64,000 nt of DNA from Lates calcarifer (Eukaryota; Chordata; Actinopteri; Centropomidae), in contig NC_066838.1 of NCBI RefSeq assembly GCF_001640805.2, positions 23,893,643 to 23,957,642 on the forward strand, given 5' to 3'. How positions within the stretch are numbered: the stretch's first letter is position 1; the number at the start of each line of letters is the position of its first letter. A program made the position numbers and the translations under genes. The notes under the pieces are model-generated. The model did not search any database. It was not told where the DNA came from and saw nothing but the letters and a program-made list of their open reading frames with translations. Positions 1-10,346 of this stretch are shown here, piece after piece.

Positions 1-1510
1 CATGTGTACACAGTGTTATTAAAGCACCTGGTGTAATCAAAACTCAAACAAGAAGGTCTCTTTATCTACCTTTGACTCACACGCAGGTCAAGACATAACA
101 TTCATCATATCAGTGTGACACTGGCTGTGCGCAATATGCTCCTGTCATTGTAAAAACTCATGACACTGAACATAACAACGTTTTATAATCGTCGTTTCCC
201 ATCTGTTTTCTGATCACAGGAGAGGCAGAACAATAGTCACTGCCTGTTTGTAGGATGAACTTCAGAACAATCAGCGTCAGTGAAAACCAATCGAGCGTAA
301 AGTCAGTTACCTTTGATACATCTGTCATGCCGGTTGCTAAGCCGACTGTGTCGGTGCTGGTGTGTTTGAAGAGCAGTGTTCCCTGCTGGTGTCATCCTCT
401 TTGTTTTAACCCTCAAACCTGCTCAGAGGTCAGAGTGTTGTTTGTCGACACCTCAGCGAGTGTGGAGTTTCAGCTTAACTAACAACTGATAATAACCTAC
501 AAGATGAGGAAGCAACACTTCACACAGTATAGGACTGTTAGTGTCTGGAGCTGCAGAAATAACATCAATGACTTCAACCCTTTTACATACATATTTCCCT
601 TTCTGGTTCCCTTCAAGTAGCTTTATGCTGCTTTTTCTAGTATCATATATACATTCTGTGTGATGTTTAGACAGAGTGAAACCCCATACTGTGCTCCTGT
701 TCCATCAAATGGAAATATCTAAATGCCTCGTGCATCATTCTGTGCACATTTCACAAAAATTCAGTCTGACATATTCGGTATCTTTCAACACTTTGGGATC
801 TCTGCTAGAATTTAACATAAAGTCCTGTGAGATTGTACAGTGTTTTAAGGTCACAGCACAAGCTAGAATTTCATACATACAGAAGGAGGTGTTTATTGCA
901 GGGTTATTTTATCATATTGCATCAGACTCCTTCCTGTATATTATTAAAATTTTAGGCTCTCCTACGTCGTGATTTGACAGATTTGTGTTGCTGTTTATTA
1001 AAACCGAAAGCAAGGGTTTTGATAGTTGAATGACTCAGCATCATCTCTTTATTGTAAAGCAGTGTCACTTCTTGGTAATTAGTAGTTTTGCACTTGTGAG
1101 AAACCAATACAGAGCCTTCAAATGAAGTGTTTTTTCTCTGTAATGTCGGCTGATGTTGGAGACTGTAGAGGGCTGCAGTTAACTATTATTTCAATTGTTG
1201 ATTAAAATGTCAAATGTTCAATGAAATTTCATATTACAGTGATATAATGATACTTCCTGGAGTCAAAAATGACATTTTCATATGTCTTGTTTTGTCTGAC
1301 CAATAGTTCAAAATTCAAAGATATTCACATTTACAGTGATTTAACTGATTTTTGGCAGTTTTTCATTATTTTTGCTCAAGAAACGATTCTTGAGCAACTC
1401 AATCAACCAGTTATTTTGTCTCTACTGTATTTATATGCCCATGTTACTGAGAAGTGTGCCAGTAAACAGACAGTAAATGTAACACACTGCCCCTCTGTGT
1501 GTCCCTACAG
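1..1510 (+). other. nfatc2: nfatc2 intron (left edge)
   Basis: Non-coding and AT-rich. I found no exon here by frame or homology. It includes a repeat fossil at about 1165-1425, listed separately. Confidence 0.7.
1165..1425 (+). repeat. Fish interspersed repeat with 'ggctgca-gttaactatta' end
   Basis: The left end resembles the very common fish repeat that starts gctgcaactaacgattattttc and contains a block near tgtcttgttttgtc. The interior has aaagatattcac and caagaaacgattcttgagc, which are also typical. A second copy lies in opposite orientation at about 48340-48542, where the reverse complement reads ctgcaactaatgattatttt. The family identity comes from memory of fish genomes, and I cannot name the class with certainty. 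Confidence 0.6.
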
Positions 1511-1651
1511 CCCAGCGTTCAGCACATGAGCTTCCCATGGTTGAGAAGCAGGACATGGACAGCTGCTCTGTTCTGGGCGGCCAGCAGATGATCCTGACTG
1601 GGCAGAACTTCAGCTCCGATTCCAAGGTCATTTTCATGGAGAAAACCCAGG
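1511..1651 (+). CDS. nfatc2: nfatc2 exon: start of IPT/TIG domain
   Basis: The acceptor is ctacag at 1505-1510 and the donor is gtgagt at 1652. The exon begins with two bases of a split codon (probably Ser, as in mammals) and ends with one base of the next Asp codon. It encodes QRSAHELPMVEKQDMDSC, then VLGGQQMILTGQNF and KVIFMEKTQ. This is the first part of the IPT immunoglobulin-like fold used for dimer contacts. It is nearly identical to the mammalian protein. Length is 141 nt. Confidence 0.95.
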
Positions 1652-4600
1652 GTGAGTGGCACCACTAACTGACATCAGACCCAGCATCACTGATATGTTG
1701 TGGGAAAGAGTGGTTTTCTGCTTTCAGACAAGACTCGTCTTTTTTATTTAGGTTAACTGTGAGACATACAGTATGTTGCCAGGAAACCACGCCTATGACC
1801 AAATCTATAAAATCTCCATGGCCTGTGCCTCTGTTAGTTCTGCTGTTACACAACATAGTGTCACCACAACACTGGTGATAACTAATGACTCATAAGTAAC
1901 TGTGTCTGTGTAACAAGTTCACAGCTTTCATATTTCACCACCATCATTGTACGGACAAAGCTGCATGAGTTATTTGCATGATCCAAATGATAACACTGCT
2001 GCCTGACTTCCTTTTGCCCTTTTCTTCCTCACTGACTTCCATGATGTCTTATCACTGCTCAGATGGGCCTTTTGTCGTGTGATTAATGGCTCTGTGTGTC
2101 ACATGAAATGTTGTTTCAAGTACATTTGTTGATGTCCTTGGTATACACTTCAATTCATATAAATTTGCTAAGTCCTTTCATGTTCTCTTATTTTCTATTA
2201 TGTAATTTTAGTAGGAGTAATTGAAATAATGGCCCTCTATTCTAATCTTTTGTCAGAATGGAAAGATTTAACCAGGATTGATTTCATTTCATGTCTTTGT
2301 GTCTCTTGTGTAAGGTCAAAAGGGTCAAAGGGATGTGTCACTCTTTGACTACATTAGCTGCTTAGCTGTTAAAACACCTATTTATAAAAGAGTGAGTTGT
2401 GTTTTTTTTATCACGTGGCCAGTTCACTACCTTTAGCTGCTGCTCGAAGGTTCTTTGGGATGGATGGTTATGTAATACTTTCCTTCCTTCTTTCTTTCTT
2501 TTTTATAGATAGAAAAGATATTTTTACTGTCTAATATTGTGACTCACTGACTCCACTGCTGTCTGAGAGCGGACTGATTGGCTTTTTAGATACAGGCACT
2601 CCACAGGCCACCTCAACCAAAACTTGGACCCGCGCACTCAGACTAGGTTTTTTTTTTGGTCCGGGGTTCCCTGCCGCTGTGTTACGACACACCACAGTAA
2701 TGGATAGTAAGACAGAGACGGAAAAAGAAATCTTACGAAGAGGGATTGCCATTGTTTTGGAGAGTTTCTGTATGACACAAAGTTCTGGACTAGTGCAGCT
2801 GTGAAATCCCTCAGAATGAGAGACAGCTGCCTCTGGCTGGAGCTCCCCTGGCTCTTGTGCTTGGACAAGGAGGGTTGTACGGAGGGAAGGAAAGCTTCCC
2901 CGGCCAAGTCGAGCCTGCTCAGGCTCTCTCTCCAGCTCCCTTCTCTCCCCCTTTTCCACCTCCACACACAATTATCTCCAGAGGGAGAACAAGAGTCGGG
3001 GTATCCCTTAGTGTAGAGTTGCAACAAAACGCAAACAAATGCAAATGCCAAGAAAGCAGTAGTCATCACGTTTTGTAAGAGAAGTGGAGAGAGTTGATCA
3101 TAAAAATAAAGTTTAGAAAAAAGTTGGCAAAATGTGTGGAATCCCCCTTCCTCCTGCTGACTCATTTAAGCCATGTGTTTTTAATTTGACAGAGGGTTTC
3201 CCACCTACAGTAACATTCAAACAGAACTCACTGCAGCACATGTCAGATCATGTGTTAGGGCACATGGAGTTTACATTTCACATTTAGTTTTCAACTTTTT
3301 CACCCACATGACAGCACACTGTACATGTAATCTGATGAAGCGTGTTGTAATATGACCATTATCACTAGAAATGTGGAGTTTGCACTTGTCATCTCATCCC
3401 TGCCAATGTTGTGTTTCTGCTTTTTACATTAACATCTTTCAGTGCTGCATTCGAGAGTAGACAGGTGTGTCTTTCGCAAGTCACATTTCTTTCTGATTAA
3501 CGGATGTGTTTAAAACTATAGGTCATCTCTACCTTTAGGTGTACTGCGTGGTTTAACAGGAAGTGGCTTAAAAGTGATATTATCTACATCCACAAAGAGG
3601 CTTCTTCTGTCCCTGTGAATTGTAAAACAGTTGTTGCTACAGATGTTTGCAGGCCAAAGATTTGCAGATTATACAACTGTCTAACACATCTTGAAACAAT
3701 CAACCTTACTTACTTTACTGCAGAGTTAATCACCACATTGTTAGACTGTGATTAGGTTTTCACTTTCTCTCTTTGCTTCTTTCTAGATGGGCAGCAAATC
3801 TGGGAAATGGAAGCAACAGTGGACAAAGATAAGAGCCAGCCTGTACGTATTATCCATCAGACTGTTCCTTCAGTACTACACACAAAACATGTCAAGATGT
3901 CATTAGTTAAAAGATTAAAAAATGAAAAGATCGGTTTCAGTACATCATATGGTTCTATTTTGTAGAGTATGCTGTTTGTGGAAGTGCCGCCCTACCGAGA
4001 CACGTCTGTCTGCCACTCCATCAAAGTCAACTTCTACGTCATCAATGGCAAGAGGAAGCGCAGCCAGCCTCAACATTTCACCTACACACCACTTGCATGT
4101 AAGAAGCTCGGCCTCTTTGTGGTATGCTGATATCACACCTTGGGATTTCAGTGTAAAAGGATGAGATAATAAGATATAATCCGATAAGAGTACACAGAAA
4201 ATCATTTTAGATGGTTCACTACTCCCCTTATTTGATCTTTTGTCTCCTTACAGCTCCATCCATCAAGACAGAGCCTATAGATGAGTATGAAGCAGACCAC
4301 ATGGGCTTTGCCATGCCTCAGATCTTAGGCTTATCCCCTCATTCATACTACCATAACCCACGCGGCGTCCTCCACCCAGACAACGGCCTGGTGTCCGGCA
4401 TGGCCTCCTGCCAGCGTCTCAGCTCCAGCCTTCCAAACCAAGACGCACGTTTCCAGCAGCAGAGCCCCGCCATCATCTACTCTCGCGCTGGCAAGAGTCT
4501 GAGCGGCAGCCCTAGCCTTTATCAGCAGACTGGAGGGATGATGCCTGACCCCCACCGGTCGGTCCTGGTCCACACTGGCTCCCCAGCACAGTCTGTAGGT

Positions 4601-7600
4601 CCCATTGGTGCAGGCCAGCACCCTTCTATCATCCAGTTCTCCCCCACAAACCACCACCTGCTCCGGGCAGGAGACCCTCAACCTCTCACCGCTCCACAGC
4701 CTGACACCCAGCAGATCATCTACTGCGATGGCTACTCCCCTCAGGCAGCCACCGCCCACTCACCCACACCCCCCCAGGCTCAGGCAGCAGTGACCCACCC
4801 GCAGCACTATCCCACCGTGATCCAGCAGCAGCCCTATGTGCAGAAGGCGCAGCAGAAGAGTCGTGCTGCCCCCGGCACAGGGCAGATGGAGGCTGCAGGA
4901 GACGGACAGAGGAGGGTGACAGTGAAAGAGGAGAACTTGGACCAGGCCTACCTAGATGATGGTGAGTGTAAGTTGTTGCTTTTATACTCTGTGTGAGTGG
5001 GATCGCTTGTTGTGTCATTCACAGTCTGTGTATCAGCTACTGTAATCCAGCAAAAATAAACAGACAGACAAAGTGATGGATATGGGCAATACCCTGTTTG
5101 TGAAAGAGATGGATGATAAGACTCACCAACAGAGATATGACTTTTCCTAAGAACAATTCAAGGATATTTACAATACATTTGCTCCATCTCCTTTTCACAT
5201 ATCCTGGTCTGATCTACGTGCTATACCATCCCTCTGAACAAAGCCAGCAGAACAAGCTCACACTGTTAAAACAATCCTTGCCAGGAGGTGTAGTTATGTT
5301 CCACTCAAGGTGGAAATAACAGGGATTATGAGTCATATGTTTATACTTATGGTTGTCAACCTCATTACCCTCTGACAGAATTAATGTCAGGCCACATCCA
5401 GCAGCAGGCAGAGGTTGAACCGCTTCCTTATTTTGGAGTTAAAGGTTCTACAAATTCTGTTAGGTTTTATAAAAAAAGACATGTGATGCCGTATTTTTCT
5501 TTTCTTCAGCCTGTGTCAGCCAGATTTGATTTAAAGGCAGTTTGAGGATGTCATAGTGCTGCTCCATTCATCAGCGTCCATTCTGCTGGACGCAGGGGGT
5601 TCTTCTGGCACCGCCACGCATCAGGAAATGAGCTTTTTTCTCTCTAGCAGGCATTAAAGGCAGAGAGGGAGGGAGAAAAAAGTGTCACTCTCCTGACCGC
5701 CTGGACATGTTGACACTGTTATGAAGTGAAAAACAACTTCCATGGCAACCATTGTCAAACAGTGGAACGGGCTGCCTGGGAGAGCTGGGGAAAGCCTCTT
5801 TGTTTGTTGTAGTTGGCCAGGGCTTCTCCTTGGCCTTACGCCCCTCGATTCTGTGGGGGAACCCACCAGAGGATTAGCTTTTTTTCCGACCACGGGATTC
5901 TGCCAATCTGGCACAAGAAATTCCTATTTGCAGCTGTTCTCCTCCAGAAATCCAGCCTGATCCCTGTAAGATAGCAGGAGGGTGGAGGGTAGTTTGCAGG
6001 AAAAGGAAAAGGCGCTGTGTGTGTGTGTGTGCTTCAATGGAAAAAATGAAACGAAGAAAAAAGGCCAGCAATGGAATTTGTGTTTTTTGGATGGAACTTG
6101 CAGGGTTTCCCTCCGCAGTAAACAGCAACAGGGCTGTGAGTTGGTGAATTAACAAGGAGTTTGAGGAACAGTCGTACTGGGCCTCCTGTTTGATCCTCCC
6201 ATCATCAAAAGGTGATGACGGCCAGTCAGCTTCCCAAGGTGCCTCTGCATCTTTGTTCAGTTTTATTTATTCATTTATTTAAAATCAACTTCTCCCTGGA
6301 AATATCATAAAAATGAATTGTAGATTAAGCAGTTACTCGGATTTATCACCGACTGCAGGCAATTTTTATTATTTCATAACTCCAGTATACACTTGGCTAA
6401 TCTATGACACCATATTGTTGAATGTAAAAACCTTGTTCATAATGCATTACCAGTTGCAGTTGGATTGCGTGCCCCCCTCTTATCACTCCTACAGGTGATA
6501 ATCCACCCACCAGCATCATTGTAGGGTCTAGTCATCACCTTTAATGAGGAAAACAAAAGGGGGACTTCCCGATATTCAAAACATTTTTTTTTTCAAACAA
6601 AGGGTGAGAAGATAAGTGAGGTCAAAAAATCCCTTTGTGTCTGACTGCAAAGGTGCTGAAGTACAATCCTTACCACAAAACAATCATTTAAGCTAGGACC
6701 ATCAAACACATTTTCACCAAAGTGAGATTGTCAACATTACTCATTTAGGCATGTGCCTCAGTCTGTAGTCATTTTTGGAAAAAGGGTGATGCCACATCCT
6801 GGAATCGTCACAGTATTGTGGTCGATAACTGTCACATCTCAGAGGTGCCTGAACTGTGTCAACTTTAGTGACAAGCGTTAAATGAAAGTCTGTTTCATTT
6901 TGCAAACTTGGCTCACGATCTTTCCCACACAGAGGGCTTGTATCTTCAGTCCTCACACAAGTTCCCGTACCTCCAGTTGGTGCAAAAACAAGACCAGATC
7001 TGTTGAGGAATATTTATTCTGTTGAATTGAAAAAAAGATACCTGTATGTACCTGCCTTACTTTTGTGCCACAAAGGTCAAGAATGTCTGGCATAGCTCAT
7101 GGCATGCCACATAGTTTGGGAAAACAGAAGAAGAGCCACTGGCATAGCCTACAAAGGCTGAGAGTGACAGATTTAGTGGGTGTGGAATAAAGCCCAGAGG
7201 CAGTGGAGCAGGTGAAATTGTTCCAGCAGGTAGAGATCAGGGTAGGAGAGATAAAGCACATAGCAACAGCCTGGTGGACACGCATTAGTCTCAGCTCACT
7301 TCCATCCCATTTGAAAGGCTTGATCGAATAACAACTCCAACTTATCCAGTCAGTGCTGCAGCTGTAGTGATGAGACAGCTGCTCAAAGATACTTATTATT
7401 GTTTAATTTATTTTAAAACTATACTCAGATACTCATTTGCGCAATGTAAGGTTTTGGTCACTGTAATGTTTCTTTCTTTACTTACTGGCTATGAAGAGAT
7501 CTTTTCCAAATGTAACTACACATTCTCTGTGTCTATAGCCCACCAGTGAATGTAGGCACAGTGGTGCTTTGAGCTAAATGCTAACATCAGCATGTTCACA

Positions 7601-8287
7601 ATTGCACAGCTAACATATTGATGATAAGCTGGTATAATGTTTGCCATGATCAAATTGTTACTCTTGGTGATGTTCAGTGAAAACTCATGGGATCACCAAA
7701 GTCATCAGAGTTCATTCTCAGGGCAACACCAATGTGTGTACCAAATTTTAGGACAATCCAACCAGTAGTTGTCAAGACATTTCACTCAGAACCAAACATC
7801 TCAACTGCTGGAGGAAAAGTCAGGATCACCAAAGTCACTAAAGTTAATCCTCAGGGGACCATGAATGTCTGTACAAAATTTAGTGGCAATCCATGCATCC
7901 GATCCAAGCAACTTTGTCATCCGTAAAGCCAAGTGTACAACATGTAAAGAGAAAGACCAATAGCAGCAACTAATAATTTCTTCATTTTACATAAGGGTGT
8001 GTGTGAGCATTGTTTCAAGACAGACTTGAAAAATGTGAGCACTGACACACTTTGTGGTTAGATTGGTCAGTCCAGTCACTCTGCTTTCTCTTTACTCTCG
8101 GTGGTTTTCAACTTCCTGCTGTCATTACAATGAACCCCACTCGAATCGATCCAGTCAAACATAACCCGTGAACATACTGTACACCCCTCCGCACACAAAC
8201 ATATGCACTGTATGAACATGCAAATACTCACAGATACACAAACACACACATTCCAGCTTGTGCAGCGACTGAGTCGGCTACTGTACA

Positions 8288-8348
<61 letters not shown>

Positions 8349-10346
8349 TCTCTATCTACTCCCACCGTCGGTTGGTAAACAGTGCAGCTTATTGGTTGAG
8401 AACTCAGGAGCCAGACACTCACCTATTGAAGAGACTAGCCTGAGTGTTCCCTTAGCCAGCCTCAAATAGCCAGTCCGTGCCAACCCTTCATTAGGTTCAG
8501 TAAAGCCCCACTGTATGTTGCCCCGATGTGGCACTCCTGCTGCTTCTCTAAGCTCGTTTTATGCTCAGGAAAAATCCTGTGGCACCGCTGGGGAGATGAA
8601 AGTTTCTTTAAGGCATTAGGTGTCAGAGGGAATTCCACTACAGACTAAAATAAACAGGGACACTGATGTTGTGACGACAGCAGAGCACCCAGTTTGGCTG
8701 CTCCTTCAGTTTTGCAACTCTCAGATGCTGCCCTGGCTATAAAATGTTCTCAGTGTTGAGCTGCTGTAACGGGCTGTTGCTCTGTTGCTCACATCTGCAA
8801 ATGATCAGATAGAAAGGCAGCCGCAGAGACAGAGAAACAAGAAAAAGACAGAGATTGGTTTGTTGAAGCATTTCTGTCTAATTGCTCAATTAGTTCATTT
8901 AAATACTTAACTGCAGTTGTGGTTGCTACTTCATGATGTCAATTAGAAATAATATTTTCTCTCCCAGATTCTTTAAAATTTTGTTTGTAGCTCTTGTGAG
9001 CTAGTCTTAAATAAGAGCACGCCACCACCTCGCAACAGTTACTTTTTTTATTTATTTTTTTTTAGCAAATTTTGTGGTGAGCCGTTCACTGCCTGTTATC
9101 TGCTCACAGATGCTGTTGTGTGGGTGAACTGGCTTATGATTTCATTTTACGTATGTTTTAATAGTTGCACCCTTTGCTTCGCCACTATGTAAATTAAGGC
9201 TTTAAATAGAGCGCAAACAAACCAGCTGAAGAAAGTCCCTCGACCTGTAAAAAAAGATGGTGCAAGGTAGCAACATTTAGTATTTTATATAGCAGTTGTT
9301 GGGGTTTTTTTTCAGCATCTAAAAATCTTAACATTTTTAACTTTATTCAGACCAATCCCAAAGTGTTGCCCATTACCATGGTTACAAAATCACAGACATG
9401 AAATGTTCTCGAATGGCGTGGCTACAGGCAAAAAGCTTTTTTGGCCCACTTTGAAATACTTATATTACTCATCGGCCCTAATGAGTTCCCCGAGGCGCAG
9501 TGGAAGCAGTGGCACCAGCCTATAATGTCTCCCAAGTGCCAGTGTACACAGTCAGACACACAGTAGGCTTCCAGGCCTGGACTCCAGATAAACACCAGAG
9601 CTAAACACAGACAGCGTGGCATATCTGGATAGATGACATATTACACATAGCTGGCATTCCTGCTTAATGCCTATTGCTTACCTGTTGAAAGTCTGACTTT
9701 TGACTGTGTGAGCAGATGTAGTGGTAGGTACCTATATTTCCTCTACACTTCACTGCTTTGGATGTCAGTAGTTATTTTATAAGCACGCACACAAGAAAGC
9801 TCCAAATATTTAAAACCTGTAGTTTTGAGTACATTACATGTTAGCAGGTATAAATAACATCAATTATTCAATCCACAAATTCACAACTTCTGTTTTATCA
9901 TCAATGCACGACAAAGGTTTTGTCTCCTCCTGTCACTGTGCTTCTATTTTTAGAACCATGACACTGTGAAAGTTTCCATTTCAACTCCCTTCCTCTTCTG
10001 TTTATTGTGCTGATGTGTTGATGCACACACTTGTAATGATCTGAGCAACAGGAAGTAATTACTTATAGGCTTGTACGTAGCTCTACCTCTAGTGGTTAGT
10101 CAGTATTAATGCAGCTTTTATTTGGCTTCCATCAATGCCCTGCACAGAAATGTTAATTGAACCATGGCGCTTTTCCATCAAAAGTATATCAGGAATTTAA
10201 TCTTTCTTATTATGGAATAAGGAATTTTATTGTAAAAACACAAATTCATCCTGCCATTGTCTAACACCCTTCTTTTTCTTTGCTTTACAGTGAATGAGAT
10301 CATAAGAAAGGATCTGACGGGCGTGCAGGCCAGAGGCCAGACATAG
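1511..10346 (+). CDS. nfatc2: nfatc2 (NFAT1) 3' portion, five coding exons, 5' end outside window
   Basis: This is a calcineurin-dependent transcription factor that moves from cytoplasm to nucleus after calcium signalling and binds DNA alone or with AP-1. The exons join as 1511-1651, 3787-3842, 3966-4098, 4254-4961 and 10291-10346 (TAG). All junctions keep frame and use GT/AG. The joined product matches mammalian NFATC2 from the start of the IPT/TIG dimerisation half of the Rel-homology region to the C-terminus. Matches include QRSAHELPMVE, GGQQMILTGQNF, DGQQIWEMEATVDKDKSQP, KVNFYVINGKRKRSQPQHF, IKTEP, DQAYLDD and VNEIIRK. The C-terminal region is specific to NFATC2 rather than NFATC1, C3 or C4. 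The regulatory domain with the calcineurin docking and SP motifs and the DNA-binding half of the RHR must lie upstream of base 1. I cannot tell which teleost paralogue, if two exist, this is. Confidence 0.95.
1652..3786 (+). other. nfatc2: nfatc2 intron, about 2.1 kb
   Basis: No exon is recognisable. The block 2600-3160 is GC-richer than its surroundings and has two overlapping - strand open frames (2531-2971 and 2638-3165) without any recognisable protein family. It may be conserved non-coding DNA. Octamer motifs lie at 1972-1979 and 3039-3046. Confidence 0.6.
3787..3842 (+). CDS. nfatc2: nfatc2 exon: IPT domain, short 56-nt exon
   Basis: The acceptor is tttctag and the donor gtacgt. With the split Asp codon it gives exactly 19 residues, DGQQIWEMEATVDKDKSQP, which match mammalian NFATC2 residue for residue as far as I remember. 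It is too short to show as an ORF and was placed by its two splice sites and the frame of its neighbours. Confidence 0.94.
3966..4098 (+). CDS. nfatc2: nfatc2 exon: end of IPT domain and KRKR basic segment
   Basis: The acceptor is ttttgtag and the donor gtaaga. It encodes SMLFVEVPPYRDTSVCHSIK, KVNFYVINGKRKRSQPQHF and TYTPLA. The KRKR cluster corresponds to the nuclear-localisation signal at the C-terminal end of the NFAT Rel-homology region. The loop PPYRDTSVCHSI differs from the mammalian one and is the most divergent part of the exon. The introns on both sides are very short (123 and 155 bp). Confidence 0.95.
4254..4961 (+). CDS. nfatc2: nfatc2 large exon: C-terminal transactivation region
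   Basis: This 708-nt exon has acceptor ccttacag and donor gtgagt. It encodes about 235 residues rich in Pro, Gln, Ser and His. Blocks shared with mammalian NFATC2 include IKTEPIDEYE, QQQSPAIIYSRAGKSLS, HRSVLVHTGS, IIQFSPTNHHL, QQIIYCDGYSP, YPTVIQQQ and ENLDQAYLDD. Two psi-K-x-E motifs are present: IKTE at the start and VKEE near the end. These match the positions of the two known sumoylation sites in mammalian NFAT1, which affect nuclear retention. Between these blocks the sequence has drifted and gained Gln/Pro/Ala stretches. If the donor were not used, translation would run on only about 12 residues to a stop at 4994. Confidence 0.95.
7562..7925 (+). repeat. Fish interspersed repeat (gctaaatgctaacatcagcatg / ggggaccatgaatgtctg)
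   Basis: Two internal near-repeats are visible: 'gggatcaccaaagtcatcagagttcat...' at about 7689 and 'ggatcaccaaagtcactaaagttaat...' at about 7832. Each is followed by a 'gtgtaccaaattt' or 'ctgtacaaaattta' block and 'ggcaatcca'. This is a familiar percomorph repeat that often surfaces as a spurious short open frame. A reverse-orientation fragment lies at 29440-29555. Confidence 0.65.
8291..8353 (+). repeat. (TC)n microsatellite
   Basis: An almost pure run of TC dinucleotides is broken by a single tgtctc and ends in tatc. It is about 62 bp, within the last nfatc2 intron. It probably varies in length between individuals. Confidence 0.95.
10291..10346 (+). CDS. nfatc2: nfatc2 terminal coding exon
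   Basis: The acceptor is tgctttacag. With the G left from the previous exon it encodes VNEIIRKDLTGVQARGQT and then TAG. Mammalian NFATC2 ends with the closely similar VNEIIRKEFSGPPARNQT in one of its two C-terminal isoforms, so this is the equivalent terminal exon. It follows a 5.3 kb intron. I looked downstream for the other known mammalian ending (ELIDTHLSWIQNIL) and did not see it. Confidence 0.93.

Larger units (their letters stand above)
4962..10290 (+). other. nfatc2: nfatc2 last intron, about 5.3 kb
   Basis: Non-coding. It contains a GC-rich block at 5570-5970 with an X-box-like CCATGGCAAC at 5740-5749, an interspersed repeat at 7562-7925, a long CT microsatellite at 8291-8353 and otherwise unremarkable AT-rich DNA. 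I see no convincing alternative exon. Confidence 0.7.

Noticed and set aside
2638..3165. 175-codon - strand open frame inside an nfatc2 intron
   Set aside because: No recognisable protein family, low-complexity Ser/Leu/Arg composition, another long frame overlaps it, and no splice or promoter context supports a gene.
4343..4759. - strand frame of 138 codons opposite the large nfatc2 exon
   Set aside because: It is the shadow of the real GC-rich + strand exon and has no homology of its own.
4962..4996. Possible short nfatc2 isoform by reading through the donor (GECKLLLLYSV)
   Set aside because: The donor is strong (gtgagt) and the homologous terminal exon is present. The tail resembles no known isoform ending.
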